Origin: Hymenobacter sp. 15J16-1T3B
Lineage (GTDB): Bacteria > Bacteroidota > Bacteroidia > Cytophagales > Hymenobacteraceae
Length of the DNA: 64,000 nt
Reading direction: 5' to 3'
NCBI RefSeq assembly: GCF_020711235.1
Contig: NZ_JAJFAV010000004.1
Coordinates: forward strand, 1-64,000
Under the pieces are notes generated by a model. The model worked only from the letters and a program-made list of their open reading frames with translations. It ran no database searches and was not told the DNA's origin. Below are positions 32,032-39,668 of the stretch, piece by piece; the first letter of the stretch is position 1; every line of letters starts with the position of its first letter. The translations under genes were made by a program, and so were the position numbers.

Positions 32032-34887
32032 TTAGCGGTTGAGGAAGGTGCGGTTGCGGTTTAGCTTCAGGTCCTGCAGCAGCGCCGATTTAGCCCCGAT
32101 GGTCACGTTGAAGCCCTGGATCTGGCCGGTCGGAATCCAGGAACCGGTGATTTGCCAGCAGTGCAGGTCGCGGAAGAAGTTGATGGACGTCACCGTGACC
32201 TTGCGCGAGACGAAGTCGTAGCCCGAGGTGTAAGTCAGGCGCATCTTGTCGGTGAGCTTGATTTCGCCGCTCACGTTCATGGCCACCGTGGGCCAGGAGC
32301 GGTTGCGGGTGGTGCCGGCGCGGGCCACGCGCGGACCGGGGTCGGAGTACAGGGCGCCGAGCGAGGCATTCAGCGTCCACGGAATCGTGAAGTCGAGGTA
32401 GTCGACGTAGGAATCGGGCTGGTTGGGGTTGCCGAGCACCGGGTCGTTGACCGGGGCCGTGCGCTGGTTGCGGTTGACGGGCTGGCCCGGGCGGCGGTTG
32501 CTGTCGAACTGGTAGCTCAGCTGCACCGAGGCCTGGTCCAGGCGGGCCAAGCGCCGGCTGTCCTGCTCGAAGAGGTACTTATTGATCAGCGCGCCCGCCG
32601 AGTCGCGCTGGTAAAAGTTGAGGGTGCTTGCGACGAGCACGCTCAGCTTCTGAGCTACCTGCGTGCGCAGGCTCACGTTGAGCGGCGCCAGCCTAAACGC
32701 CGTGGCCGCGAAGTTGTAGCCCGAGGAAAGGTCGAAGCCGTCGATGAGGCTGACCTTCTTGGTCGGCTCGGTGCCGGTGGTGTCCTTGTCGTTGCGCACC
32801 TTCATTTCCACCTGGTTTTGCAGGCTGAAGCTTACCTGGCTGACCTGCCCGCCGCCCGGTCCGGTGCCCGCGAAGCCCTGGTAGCGCGAAAACTGCGAGG
32901 GCGTGAACAGCGCCCCGGCCGAGTTGCGCAGGTCGACCGGCAGCAGGCTCTGCGTCGGGTCCAGGGGGTTGTAGGGCTGCTGGTAGTAATTGGAGTTGGC
33001 CAGGTAATTGGGCGAATAGGAGTAGCTCAAGCTCGGCGCCAAGCGGTGGCGGATGGCTTGAATGCGCTTGGTTTTGCCGAAGTTAACGGTGCCGTACAGG
33101 TTGGTCGACAGCGCGGCGCCCCCGCTGAAGTTGCCCACCCGGAACAAGCCGCGGGCGGTGTCCACGCGAATGGCCTGCGCCTCGGGCACGTAGCGGTAGT
33201 TCAGGCGCTTCACAAACCACGATTCGCCGTACGAGGCGCTGGGAGCGAAGGAGAGGTGGCGCAGCAGGGTGTAGTTGCCCAAAGACAGGCCGAAGCGGTG
33301 CTGCAGGCTCGTCTGGTAGTTGCGCAGCAGCGGGCCGAGGTTGCTCAGTTGCACCGGCACAGTGCGCGAGGCCGCGTTGCCGCCGAGCAGCGGCAAACCC
33401 GACGGCAGCGAGCGAGCGGCCTCCGTGTTACTCAGACGGTTTTGGCCCGTAAACTGGTAATCCACCGAGAACTGCTCGTAGAACCGGCCGCGCGTGGGCA
33501 TGCCCAGCAGCTGGTAGATGTTCTGGCGCTGCACGGCCAACGACACGTCGGGCAGGGTCAGGTTGACCGTGCCGGTGATGGTGTTCAAGTCCTGCGTGGC
33601 CTGCAGCGAGTAGTTGATGGGCAGGTTGCGCAGCTGCTTGGAGTAGCTGATGGAGGAGTTGAAGGCCGGCGTGAGGTAGTTGCGCACGTCCAGGGAGTTC
33701 TGCTGGTTGAACTCCGGGCTGCCCGTGCGCACGCTGGCGGCAAAGCGGCCGCCGCCCGGGCGGGGCGTCGGGTTGTGGCTCCACGTCAGCCAGAAGGTGC
33801 GCGGCTTGAAGTTCTTGCGCAGGTTGGCGTTGGCACTCAGGTCGCCGGAGCGCAGGATCAGGCCCGCCGGGCGCCGCGAGTAGTTGAATTCCAGCCGGCC
33901 CTCGTAGCTGTAGCGCTTGCGGTAGGTCAGGTCGCTGTTCACGCCCCAGCCCCCGAAGGAGTCGGCGTTGCCGGAGTACACGCTGCCGGTCACCCGCAGG
34001 CCGATGTGCTCGTTGACCACGAAGTAGTACCCGCCGTTGGTCAGGTAGAAGCCGCGGTCCAGCGCCTGCCCGAAGGTCGGGATGATCAGGCCCGAGGCGC
34101 GCGACTTGCCCGGGGTGGGGAAGTAGCCGAACAGAAAGCCCAGCGGCGTGGGAATGTCGCCGATGACGAGGTTGAACGGGCCGGTCACCACCTGCTTGCG
34201 CGGCACCACCTTCATTTTCGAGGCGTTGATGAAGAAGTGCGGGTGCTCCAGGTTGCACGTGGTGTAGCGCCCGTGCAGGCCGTAGATTTCGTTCAGCTCG
34301 TTTTTCTTCACCACCTCGGCGTGGATGTAACCCTCGCCCTGCTGGGTTATGGCCTCCGCAATCTTGCCCTTGCGCGACTTGAAGTTGTAGGCAATGCGGC
34401 CGGCCTGGTAGGTTTCGGCCCCGTCCTTGAACACGGGCTTGTCTCGCACCTTGCCGGTGGAGTCAGCCAAGCCCTCGGCCGTGAGCACGTTCTGGTTGTA
34501 GTCGACGGTGATGACGCCCGCTTTCAGGTCCATTTCGCCGTAATTGACGCTGGCCTTGTTGTAGAGCACGGCCTTCTTCTCCTGCACATTGAAGCGAATC
34601 GAGTCCTTGGCCTGGTACTTCACCGTGGTTTCGATGTCGCCCTTGGGCTTCACACCCACGCGCAATGAGTCGCCGGTGGCGGCGCGGGCCGTGTCGGGGC
34701 GGGCGGCAATGGTGGGAGTGGCAGCGGGCTGACCGGCGGGGCGGGTCGGCGGAGTGGCCGGGCGCTGCTGGGCTTGCGCCAGCCCCACCAATAGGCAATA
34801 ACTAATCAGCAGGGCGAGCGTACGCCAAGGGCGAAGCACCCGTCTGCTGCGGCATAGCGTTTGAATATGCGCCGCGGAAAGAGTCAC
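32032..34887 (-). CDS. lptD: LptD-like outer-membrane LPS assembly protein
   Basis: Outer-membrane protein of 951 aa. A signal peptide follows a basic leader (hydrophobic LALLISYCLLVGLAQAQ, about residues 24-40). After a Pro/Thr/Ala linker comes an OstA-type beta-jellyroll (about 85-230: SIRFNVQEKKAVLYNKASV, GVITVDYNQNVLTAEGL, YNFKSRKGKIAEAITQQGEG), the domain that carries LPS, then a large barrel of alternating strands to the C-terminus (FGQALDRGFYLTNGGYYFV, RYSYEGRLEFNYSRRPAG). This is the layout of Bacteroidota LptD. Start is GTG at 34887, 37 bases after the -7 box. Divergent from the amidase, which together with MlaD makes an envelope cluster. Confidence 0.85.
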   Translation of the reverse strand: MTLSAAHIQTLCRSRRVLRPWRTLALLISYCLLVGLAQAQQRPATPPTRPAGQPAATPTIAARPDTARAATGDSLRVGVKPKGDIETTVKYQAKDSIRFNVQEKKAVLYNKASVNYGEMDLKAGVITVDYNQNVLTAEGLADSTGKVRDKPVFKDGAETYQAGRIAYNFKSRKGKIAEAITQQGEGYIHAEVVKKNELNEIYGLHGRYTTCNLEHPHFFINASKMKVVPRKQVVTGPFNLVIGDIPTPLGFLFGYFPTPGKSRASGLIIPTFGQALDRGFYLTNGGYYFVVNEHIGLRVTGSVYSGNADSFGGWGVNSDLTYRKRYSYEGRLEFNYSRRPAGLILRSGDLSANANLRKNFKPRTFWLTWSHNPTPRPGGGRFAASVRTGSPEFNQQNSLDVRNYLTPAFNSSISYSKQLRNLPINYSLQATQDLNTITGTVNLTLPDVSLAVQRQNIYQLLGMPTRGRFYEQFSVDYQFTGQNRLSNTEAARSLPSGLPLLGGNAASRTVPVQLSNLGPLLRNYQTSLQHRFGLSLGNYTLLRHLSFAPSASYGESWFVKRLNYRYVPEAQAIRVDTARGLFRVGNFSGGAALSTNLYGTVNFGKTKRIQAIRHRLAPSLSYSYSPNYLANSNYYQQPYNPLDPTQSLLPVDLRNSAGALFTPSQFSRYQGFAGTGPGGGQVSQVSFSLQNQVEMKVRNDKDTTGTEPTKKVSLIDGFDLSSGYNFAATAFRLAPLNVSLRTQVAQKLSVLVASTLNFYQRDSAGALINKYLFEQDSRRLARLDQASVQLSYQFDSNRRPGQPVNRNQRTAPVNDPVLGNPNQPDSYVDYLDFTIPWTLNASLGALYSDPGPRVARAGTTRNRSWPTVAMNVSGEIKLTDKMRLTYTSGYDFVSRKVTVTSINFFRDLHCWQITGSWIPTGQIQGFNVTIGAKSALLQDLKLNRNRTFLNR

Positions 34888-34923
34888 GTAGGGCAGATTT
34901 GCTTTATTTTGTGGCTAAGAGTG

Positions 34924-34931
34924 CAAAAATA
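34924..34931 (-). promoter_or_regulatory. -7 box for the LptD-like gene
   Basis: Reads TATTTTTG on the minus strand (TAnnTTTG), 37 bases upstream of the GTG at 34887, in the 73-base divergent spacer. No clear -33 element. Confidence 0.45.
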
Positions 34932-34960
34932 GCGGGTAGCCGCCCCATCTAACGAACACC

Positions 34961-35794
34961 GTGCGGAATATTGTCCTTCTCGCGGCGGCGCTGCTGGCGC
35001 TGGGCCTCGGCCCGGCCGCGAGCGTAGCGCAGCAGCCCGATTCCAGCGCCGATGCCCGTGGCCGCCAGCCGGCTGCCGCCTACCGCCTGCGCACCGTGGT
35101 GCTCGACGCCGGCCACGGCGGCAAAGACAAGGGCTGTGCCGGCCCCGAGGGCGCCCGCGAAGCCGCTGTCGCGCTGAAAATTGTGCTGGAGCTGGGCCAG
35201 CTCATCGAGGAGAACATGCCCGATGTGAAGGTGGTGTACACCCGCAAAACCGACGTGTTCGTGGAGCTGGCCGACCGCGCCGGCGTGGCCAACAAGAACA
35301 ACGCCGACCTCTTTATCTCGGTGCACTGCAACGCCGGCCCCTCGGCCGCCCGCGGCACCGAGGTCTGGACCATGGGTCCGCACAAAACGGAAGCCAACCT
35401 GGCCGTGGCCAAGCGCGAAAACGCCGTCATTCTGCAGGAAGACAACTACAAGGAGCGTTACAGCGGCTTCGACCCCCGCTCGCCCCAATCCCACATCCTC
35501 TTCTCGCTCTACCAAAGCGCCCACATCGACAACTCCCTGCGCTTCGCGGCCAAAGTCGACCACGAGTTTCGCACTACCGTCAAGCGGCCGTCCCGCGGGG
35601 TGAAGCAGGCGGGCTTCCTGGTACTTTGGAAATCCACCATGCCCTCGGCCTTGATCGAAGTGGGCTTTCTGACCAACCCCGGCGAGGAGCAGTACCTAAA
35701 CGATAAGGGCGGACAGTCGTATATGGCAGCGGGTATTTACCGCGCCTTCCGCCAATACAAGCAGGACCTGGAGGCCAGCAGCGCCGCCGACTAA
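34961..35794 (+). CDS. N-acetylmuramoyl-L-alanine amidase (Amidase_3)
   Basis: Periplasmic zinc hydrolase that cuts the stem peptide from peptidoglycan during cell separation; 277 aa. Signal peptide residues 1-23. Catalytic domain 43-265 with VVLDAGHGGKDKG (His zinc ligand), the Glu ligand in EGAREAAVAL, ADLFISVHCNAGPS (second His) and ALIEVGFLTNPGEE (catalytic Glu). It also has the 35-40-residue insertion around EDNYKERYSGFDPRSP seen in Bacteroidota amidases. Start is GTG at 34961. The MlaD gene follows 83 bp downstream. Confidence 0.95.
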   Translation: MRNIVLLAAALLALGLGPAASVAQQPDSSADARGRQPAAAYRLRTVVLDAGHGGKDKGCAGPEGAREAAVALKIVLELGQLIEENMPDVKVVYTRKTDVFVELADRAGVANKNNADLFISVHCNAGPSAARGTEVWTMGPHKTEANLAVAKRENAVILQEDNYKERYSGFDPRSPQSHILFSLYQSAHIDNSLRFAAKVDHEFRTTVKRPSRGVKQAGFLVLWKSTMPSALIEVGFLTNPGEEQYLNDKGGQSYMAAGIYRAFRQYKQDLEASSAAD

Positions 35795-35877
35795 CTGCGC
35801 GCCGTTCGCCTATCTTGCCCCGCCATTCGTCGGCGGCCCCGTTATTTCTCTTCCTCCTTCTCTCTCCGCCTTTCCCC

Positions 35878-36912
35878 GTGTCCAAAGAAGCCAAAGTTGC
35901 CTTGTTGGCCGTTGTCGCCCTGGTGGCGTTGTTTGTTGGCTTTCGATTCTTGAAAGGCAGCAACGTATTTTCTTCCGACCGCACTTTCTACGCCGTCTAC
36001 GACAACGTGGATGGCCTTAACGACGGGGCGGCCGTGTTGCTCAACGGCGTGGCGGTCGGCCAGGTAAAGAAGCGTGAGCTGCTGCCCGCCCAGGCCAATA
36101 AGGTGCGCGTGTCCCTTGAAATCCGGAAAGACGTGGAAGTCGGCGACTCCACGCTGGCCAGCCTCAGCGGCTCGCTGCTGGGCTCCAAGTCGGTGACGCT
36201 GCTGCAGGGCCGCAACACCAAGATCTTTGAGGGCGGCGAAGAGCTGCGCAGTTACCACGCCGCCAGCCTCACCGACGCCTTCCAGGCCAAAGCCCTGCCC
36301 GTGCTCGGCACCGTCGATTCCACGCTGATCCGCGTCAACCAGTTTTTGAGCAAGGAAGCCCGCCTGAGCCTGCAGCAGACGCTGCTGAACTCGCAGGCCA
36401 CCACCGAGGCCCTACGCAACCTGCTGGTGGCCAACCAGCGCAACATCAACCGCATCACCACCAACATGGCCGAACTGAGCTCGTCGCTGGCCGTGACGGA
36501 GCGCAAATTCGACGCCGTGGCCACCAACCTGGCCCTCATTACCGACACGCTCAAGCGCGCCCCGCTGGCCAAGACCGTGCGCGACCTAAACACCACCGTG
36601 GCCCAGACGCAGGCCACCATCAAGGGTCTGAACCAGCAGCTGAATTCTACCAAAGGCTCCCTGGGCCTGTTGCTCAACGACGACTCGCTCTACACCAACC
36701 TCAACGCCACTTCGGCCTCGGCCAACGCCCTGCTAGTGGATTTGAAGGCCAATCCCAAGCGCTACGTGCACTTCTCGGTGTTTGGCGGGGGCGGCAAGGA
36801 GAAGAAAAAGTCCGAATCGGAGGTGAAGCCCGATGGCACCCGCAAGCGCGAAACCAAAACGGTGACCCAGCAAACCTCGCCGGCGCCGGTGGACACCGCC
36901 GTGCGGCCCTAA
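35878..36912 (+). CDS. MlaD/MCE-family lipid transport protein
   Basis: Substrate-binding part of an Mla-type ABC lipid transporter. The 344-aa protein has one N-terminal membrane helix (KVALLAVVALVALFVGFRFL), one MCE domain (about residues 33-120: YAVYDNVDGLNDGAAVLLNG, VAVGQVKKREL, SLSGSLLGSKSVTLLQG) and a long periplasmic helical region (about 150-300) with repeated LxxTLxxAPL and NTTVAQTQATIKGLNQQL, which in MlaD relatives forms a tube or coiled coil. The Lys/Thr-rich tail is disordered. GTG at 35878 was chosen: it starts VSKEAKVALL, the usual beginning of this family, whereas a TTG 21 codons upstream adds an unlikely second hydrophobic run. The ABC and permease genes are not here. Confidence 0.92.
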   Translation: MSKEAKVALLAVVALVALFVGFRFLKGSNVFSSDRTFYAVYDNVDGLNDGAAVLLNGVAVGQVKKRELLPAQANKVRVSLEIRKDVEVGDSTLASLSGSLLGSKSVTLLQGRNTKIFEGGEELRSYHAASLTDAFQAKALPVLGTVDSTLIRVNQFLSKEARLSLQQTLLNSQATTEALRNLLVANQRNINRITTNMAELSSSLAVTERKFDAVATNLALITDTLKRAPLAKTVRDLNTTVAQTQATIKGLNQQLNSTKGSLGLLLNDDSLYTNLNATSASANALLVDLKANPKRYVHFSVFGGGGKEKKKSESEVKPDGTRKRETKTVTQQTSPAPVDTAVRP

Positions 36913-36936
36913 ACCGGCCGATTTGCTTTCGAACGG

Positions 36937-36967
36937 AAAGCCCGCGCCGCATGGTGCGGGCTTTTTT
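36937..36967 (+). terminator. Terminator after the MlaD gene
   Basis: Stem AAAGCCCGCGCC / GGTGCGGGCTTT with loop GCAT and six T at the end (one G-T pair). Confidence 0.9.
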
Positions 36968-37012
36968 GTGTCGGTGCTATACTGCTCGTAATCCTCATCT
37001 GGCGTACGCGCA

Positions 37013-37049
37013 GCGAAGGCTGCTGCGTTGAGCGCCTCGTGCCAACCCA
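37013..37049 (+). repeat. Dispersed 37-base repeat, copy 1
   Basis: Contains GCTGCGTTGAGCGCCTCGTG. The reverse complement occurs at 41351-41387 with only two mismatches in 37 bases. Both copies sit directly downstream of a terminator in a gene-free spacer. Confidence 0.75.
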
Positions 37050-37076
37050 AGGATGAGAGGCTACTCTTCCAGCCGA

Positions 37077-37109
37077 AGCATCCTTGCCTAACACTCGTTA
37101 GGCTGATGC
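37077..37109. repeat. Hairpin upstream of the acyl-CoA carboxylase gene
   Basis: GCATC then GCCTAAC (37086-37092), loop ACTC, GTTAGGC (37097-37103), then GATGC: a 12-bp stem with a small bulge, just upstream of the -7 box at 37121. Confidence 0.5.
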
Positions 37110-37120
37110 GTTAAATCAAT

Positions 37121-37128
37121 TACCTTTG
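37121..37128 (+). promoter_or_regulatory. -7 box for the acyl-CoA carboxylase gene
   Basis: TACCTTTG, identical to the rpsP -7 box, 51 bases before the GTG at 37180. A longer reading frame starts inside this box at 37126, so the box argues for the downstream GTG as start. Confidence 0.55.
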
Positions 37129-37179
37129 GAATCGGCCCGCGCAGGCGGGCATTTCGTCTCCCCAACGCCTCTCATTCCC

Positions 37180-38835
37180 GTGAATCAGCCCGCAGCCCCC
37201 ACCCGCCAAGACCTCGAATTCAACAAAAACGAAGACCAGCTCAAGCAGCTGAACTTCCAGCTGCAGAAGCGGCTGGAAAAAGTGCGGCTCGGCGGCGGTG
37301 AAAAGCGCATTGCCGCCCACAAGGCCAAGGGCAAGCTCACGGCCCGGGAGCGGATTGACTACCTCATCGACAAAGGCTCGGAAACCGTCGAAATCGGCGC
37401 GTTTGCCGGCGAGGGCATGTACAAAGAAGAAGGCGGCTGCCCTTCCGGCGGCGTGGTCGTGGTTATCGGCTACGTGCAGGGCCGGCAGTGCGTCATCGTG
37501 GCCAACGACGCCACGGTGAAGGCCGGGGCCTGGTTCCCGATTACGGCCAAGAAAAACCTGCGCGCCCAAGAAATCAGCATCGAAAACAAGCTGCCGATTA
37601 TCTACCTCGTCGACTCGGCCGGCGTGTACCTGCCCATGCAGGACGAAATCTTCCCCGACAAGGAGCACTTCGGCCGCATCTTCCGCAACAACGCGGTGAT
37701 GAGCAGCATGGGCATCGTGCAGCTGGCGGCCATCATGGGGCCGTGCGTGGCCGGCGGGGCGTATTTGCCGATTATGTCCGACGAGGCCATGATTGTCGAC
37801 GGCACCGGCTCGGTATTTCTGGCCGGTTCGTACCTGGTGAAGTCGGCCATCGGCGAAACCATCGACAACGAGACGCTCGGCGGGGCCACCACGCACTCGG
37901 AAATTTCGGGCGTGACGGACTACAAGTTCAAGAACGACGAGGAGTGCCTCGACCACATCCGCAACATCTTCGACAAGCTCGGCGCCCAGCCTACGGCCGG
38001 CTTCTCGCGCAAGGCCCCGCAGGCGCCGGCGCTGGACGAGAAAGAAATCCTGGGCCTCTTGCCCTCGGACCGCGTGAAGCCCTACGACATGATGGACATC
38101 ATCCTGCGCCTAGTGGACAACTCGGAGTTTGAGCCCTACAAGGACCTCTACGGGCAGACGCTCATCTGCGGGTTGGCGCGCATCGACGGCTGGGCGGTGG
38201 GCATCGTGGCCAACCAGCGCAAAATCGTGAAGACCAAGAAGGGCGCCATGCAGATGGGCGGGGTTATCTACTCCGATTCGGCCGACAAGGCCGCGCGCTT
38301 CATTATGAACTGCAACCAGAAGCGCATTCCGCTGGTGTTTTTGCACGACGTGTCGGGCTTCATGGTCGGCTCGCAGTCGGAGCACGGCGGCATCATCAAG
38401 GACGGGGCGAAGATGGTCAACGCCATGTCCAACTCCGTGGTGCCGAAGTTCTCGGTCATCGTGGGCAACTCGTACGGGGCCGGCAACTACGCCATGTGCG
38501 GCAAGGCCTACGACCCGCGCCTGATCGTGGCTTGGCCCACGGCCCAGCTGGCGGTGATGAGCGGGGCCGCCGCGGCCAACACGCTGCTGCAGATTCAGGT
38601 GGCGGCCGCCGAAGGCAAGGGCGAAAAGCTCACCGAGGAGGCTAAAAAGGAAATGTTCGACAAGATCAAGGCCCGCTACGACGAGCAGCTCTCGCCCTAC
38701 TACGCCGCCGCCCGCCTCTGGGTCGACGCCATCATCGACCCCTTGGAGACGCGCAAGCTGATTTCGGAAGGCATCAGCATGGCCAATCACGCCCCGATTG
38801 AGAAGCAGTACAACGTGGGCGTGATTCAGGTGTGA
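37180..38835 (+). CDS. Acyl-CoA carboxylase beta (carboxyltransferase) subunit
   Basis: Transfers carboxyl from biotin to an acyl-CoA; 551 aa of the propionyl/methylcrotonyl-CoA carboxylase type. N-terminal half: IAAHKAKGKLTARERIDYL, VVIGYVQGRQCVIVANDATV, PIIYLVDSAGVYLPMQDEIF and IMGPCVAGGAYLPIMSDEAM, forming the CoA pocket and oxyanion holes. C-terminal half: FLHDVSGFMVGSQSEHGGII, VIVGNSYGAGNYAMCGKAYD and AVMSGAAAANTLLQIQ, forming the biotin site. The sequence around EIFPDKEHFGRIFRNNAVMS is closest to methylcrotonyl-CoA carboxylase (leucine breakdown), but substrate choice is not certain. The biotin-carrying alpha subunit is not next to it. Confidence 0.95.
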   Translation: MNQPAAPTRQDLEFNKNEDQLKQLNFQLQKRLEKVRLGGGEKRIAAHKAKGKLTARERIDYLIDKGSETVEIGAFAGEGMYKEEGGCPSGGVVVVIGYVQGRQCVIVANDATVKAGAWFPITAKKNLRAQEISIENKLPIIYLVDSAGVYLPMQDEIFPDKEHFGRIFRNNAVMSSMGIVQLAAIMGPCVAGGAYLPIMSDEAMIVDGTGSVFLAGSYLVKSAIGETIDNETLGGATTHSEISGVTDYKFKNDEECLDHIRNIFDKLGAQPTAGFSRKAPQAPALDEKEILGLLPSDRVKPYDMMDIILRLVDNSEFEPYKDLYGQTLICGLARIDGWAVGIVANQRKIVKTKKGAMQMGGVIYSDSADKAARFIMNCNQKRIPLVFLHDVSGFMVGSQSEHGGIIKDGAKMVNAMSNSVVPKFSVIVGNSYGAGNYAMCGKAYDPRLIVAWPTAQLAVMSGAAAANTLLQIQVAAAEGKGEKLTEEAKKEMFDKIKARYDEQLSPYYAAARLWVDAIIDPLETRKLISEGISMANHAPIEKQYNVGVIQV

Positions 38836-38871
38836 GGCAAGCACCTGAGGGCGTAACGACTCGGCCGGATT

Positions 38872-39402
38872 ATGGCAAATAACGCTTGGGAAACGGCTGC
38901 CAAAGCGGTGTGGGCGTGGCTGCGCGGGCCCGTTGCGAACGGGCTGCCGCCCATTGCCCACCCGCGTTCCGCCAAGAACAACCCCGGCCGCTGGGTCGAC
39001 GCGTCGGCCGACTGGCGCATCACCGAGCGCAGCAGCCTCGCCACGCCGTTGACCACGGCCGCGCTCCAGCACTGGCAAGAAAGCACCTGCTCCTACGCAA
39101 GGCTGCGGGTGGACGAGTACCGGCGGCTCTATTTGGACCTGCGCTTTGACTGGCCCGCCGACAGCTACTTCGGCCGGGAAGAGCTGCAAGCCACCGAAGC
39201 GGACGCGGCGGCGTGCCAAGGCGTCTATTTGGCGGCGTTTCGGCGGTATGCGGACGATACGGCCGAGCTGGTGGTGAAACAGTCGCCGGGCTTTGCCGGA
39301 AGCTTGAGCCTGGTGCTGGAAGGGGTGACGGCGGCGGAATGGCAGCGCCTGCAAAGCCAAGCCTCCAACCTGTATAACTGGCTACCCGAGCAGCACGCGT
39401 AA
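38872..39402 (+). CDS. Hypothetical protein, 176 aa
   Basis: Soluble protein without signal peptide or membrane segment and with no family I recognise. The N-terminus is Trp/Ala-rich (ANNAWETAAKAVWAWLRG) and the centre has alternating strands (YARLRVDEYRRLYLDLRFDW) followed by helices (EADAAACQGVYLAAFRRYAD) and SGSLVLEGV-like strands near the end. Starts 36 bp after the carboxylase gene on the same strand and ends 21 bp before a strong terminator, so it is probably read through from the carboxylase promoter. High GC and regular codon use support it as a real gene. Confidence 0.68.
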   Translation: MANNAWETAAKAVWAWLRGPVANGLPPIAHPRSAKNNPGRWVDASADWRITERSSLATPLTTAALQHWQESTCSYARLRVDEYRRLYLDLRFDWPADSYFGREELQATEADAAACQGVYLAAFRRYADDTAELVVKQSPGFAGSLSLVLEGVTAAEWQRLQSQASNLYNWLPEQHA

Positions 39403-39423
39403 ATACTACTGGATGCCTCTTAT

Positions 39424-39457
39424 CAAAGCGCCCCGGCCACTCCGCCGGGGCGCTTTG
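39424..39457. terminator. Terminator, GCGCCCCGGC family, copy 1
   Basis: Perfect 14-bp stem CAAAGCGCCCCGGC / GCCGGGGCGCTTTG with loop CACTCC. Nearly the same hairpin occurs at 41315 and a shorter form at 43709. Confidence 0.9.
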
Positions 39458-39632
39458 GCGTTGACGCGGTACATCCCAATGCGAAACGTCTTACTCGACC
39501 GGCAAAGCTCCGATGCGTGTGCGATGCAGCCTGCAGGTGGGTGGATTTGCCCACTCCGGGGTAGAGGGAGTGGGCGGGGCCGTTGCCGGCTGCGGCGGGC
39601 GCCGATAGTGCGCCGTGGGTACCGTTCGTTGC

Positions 39633-39640
39633 TATCTTTG
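39633..39640 (+). promoter_or_regulatory. -7 box for the GT-C glycosyltransferase gene
   Basis: TATCTTTG (TAnnTTTG) 28 bases before the ATG at 39669. The spacer 39458-39632 otherwise shows only a TTACTCG-CCGGCAAAGCTC-like word that recurs at about 43769. Confidence 0.5.
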
Positions 39641-39668
39641 TAGCTGTTCAAAACCCAAGCTGCTGCCA

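Noticed and set aside
32152-34668. An open frame of 838 codons on the plus strand, opposite lptD.
   Set aside because: In GC-rich coding DNA the antisense frame is often open. The translation is Val/Gly/Arg/His-rich without domains, while the minus strand encodes a clear LptD-like protein.
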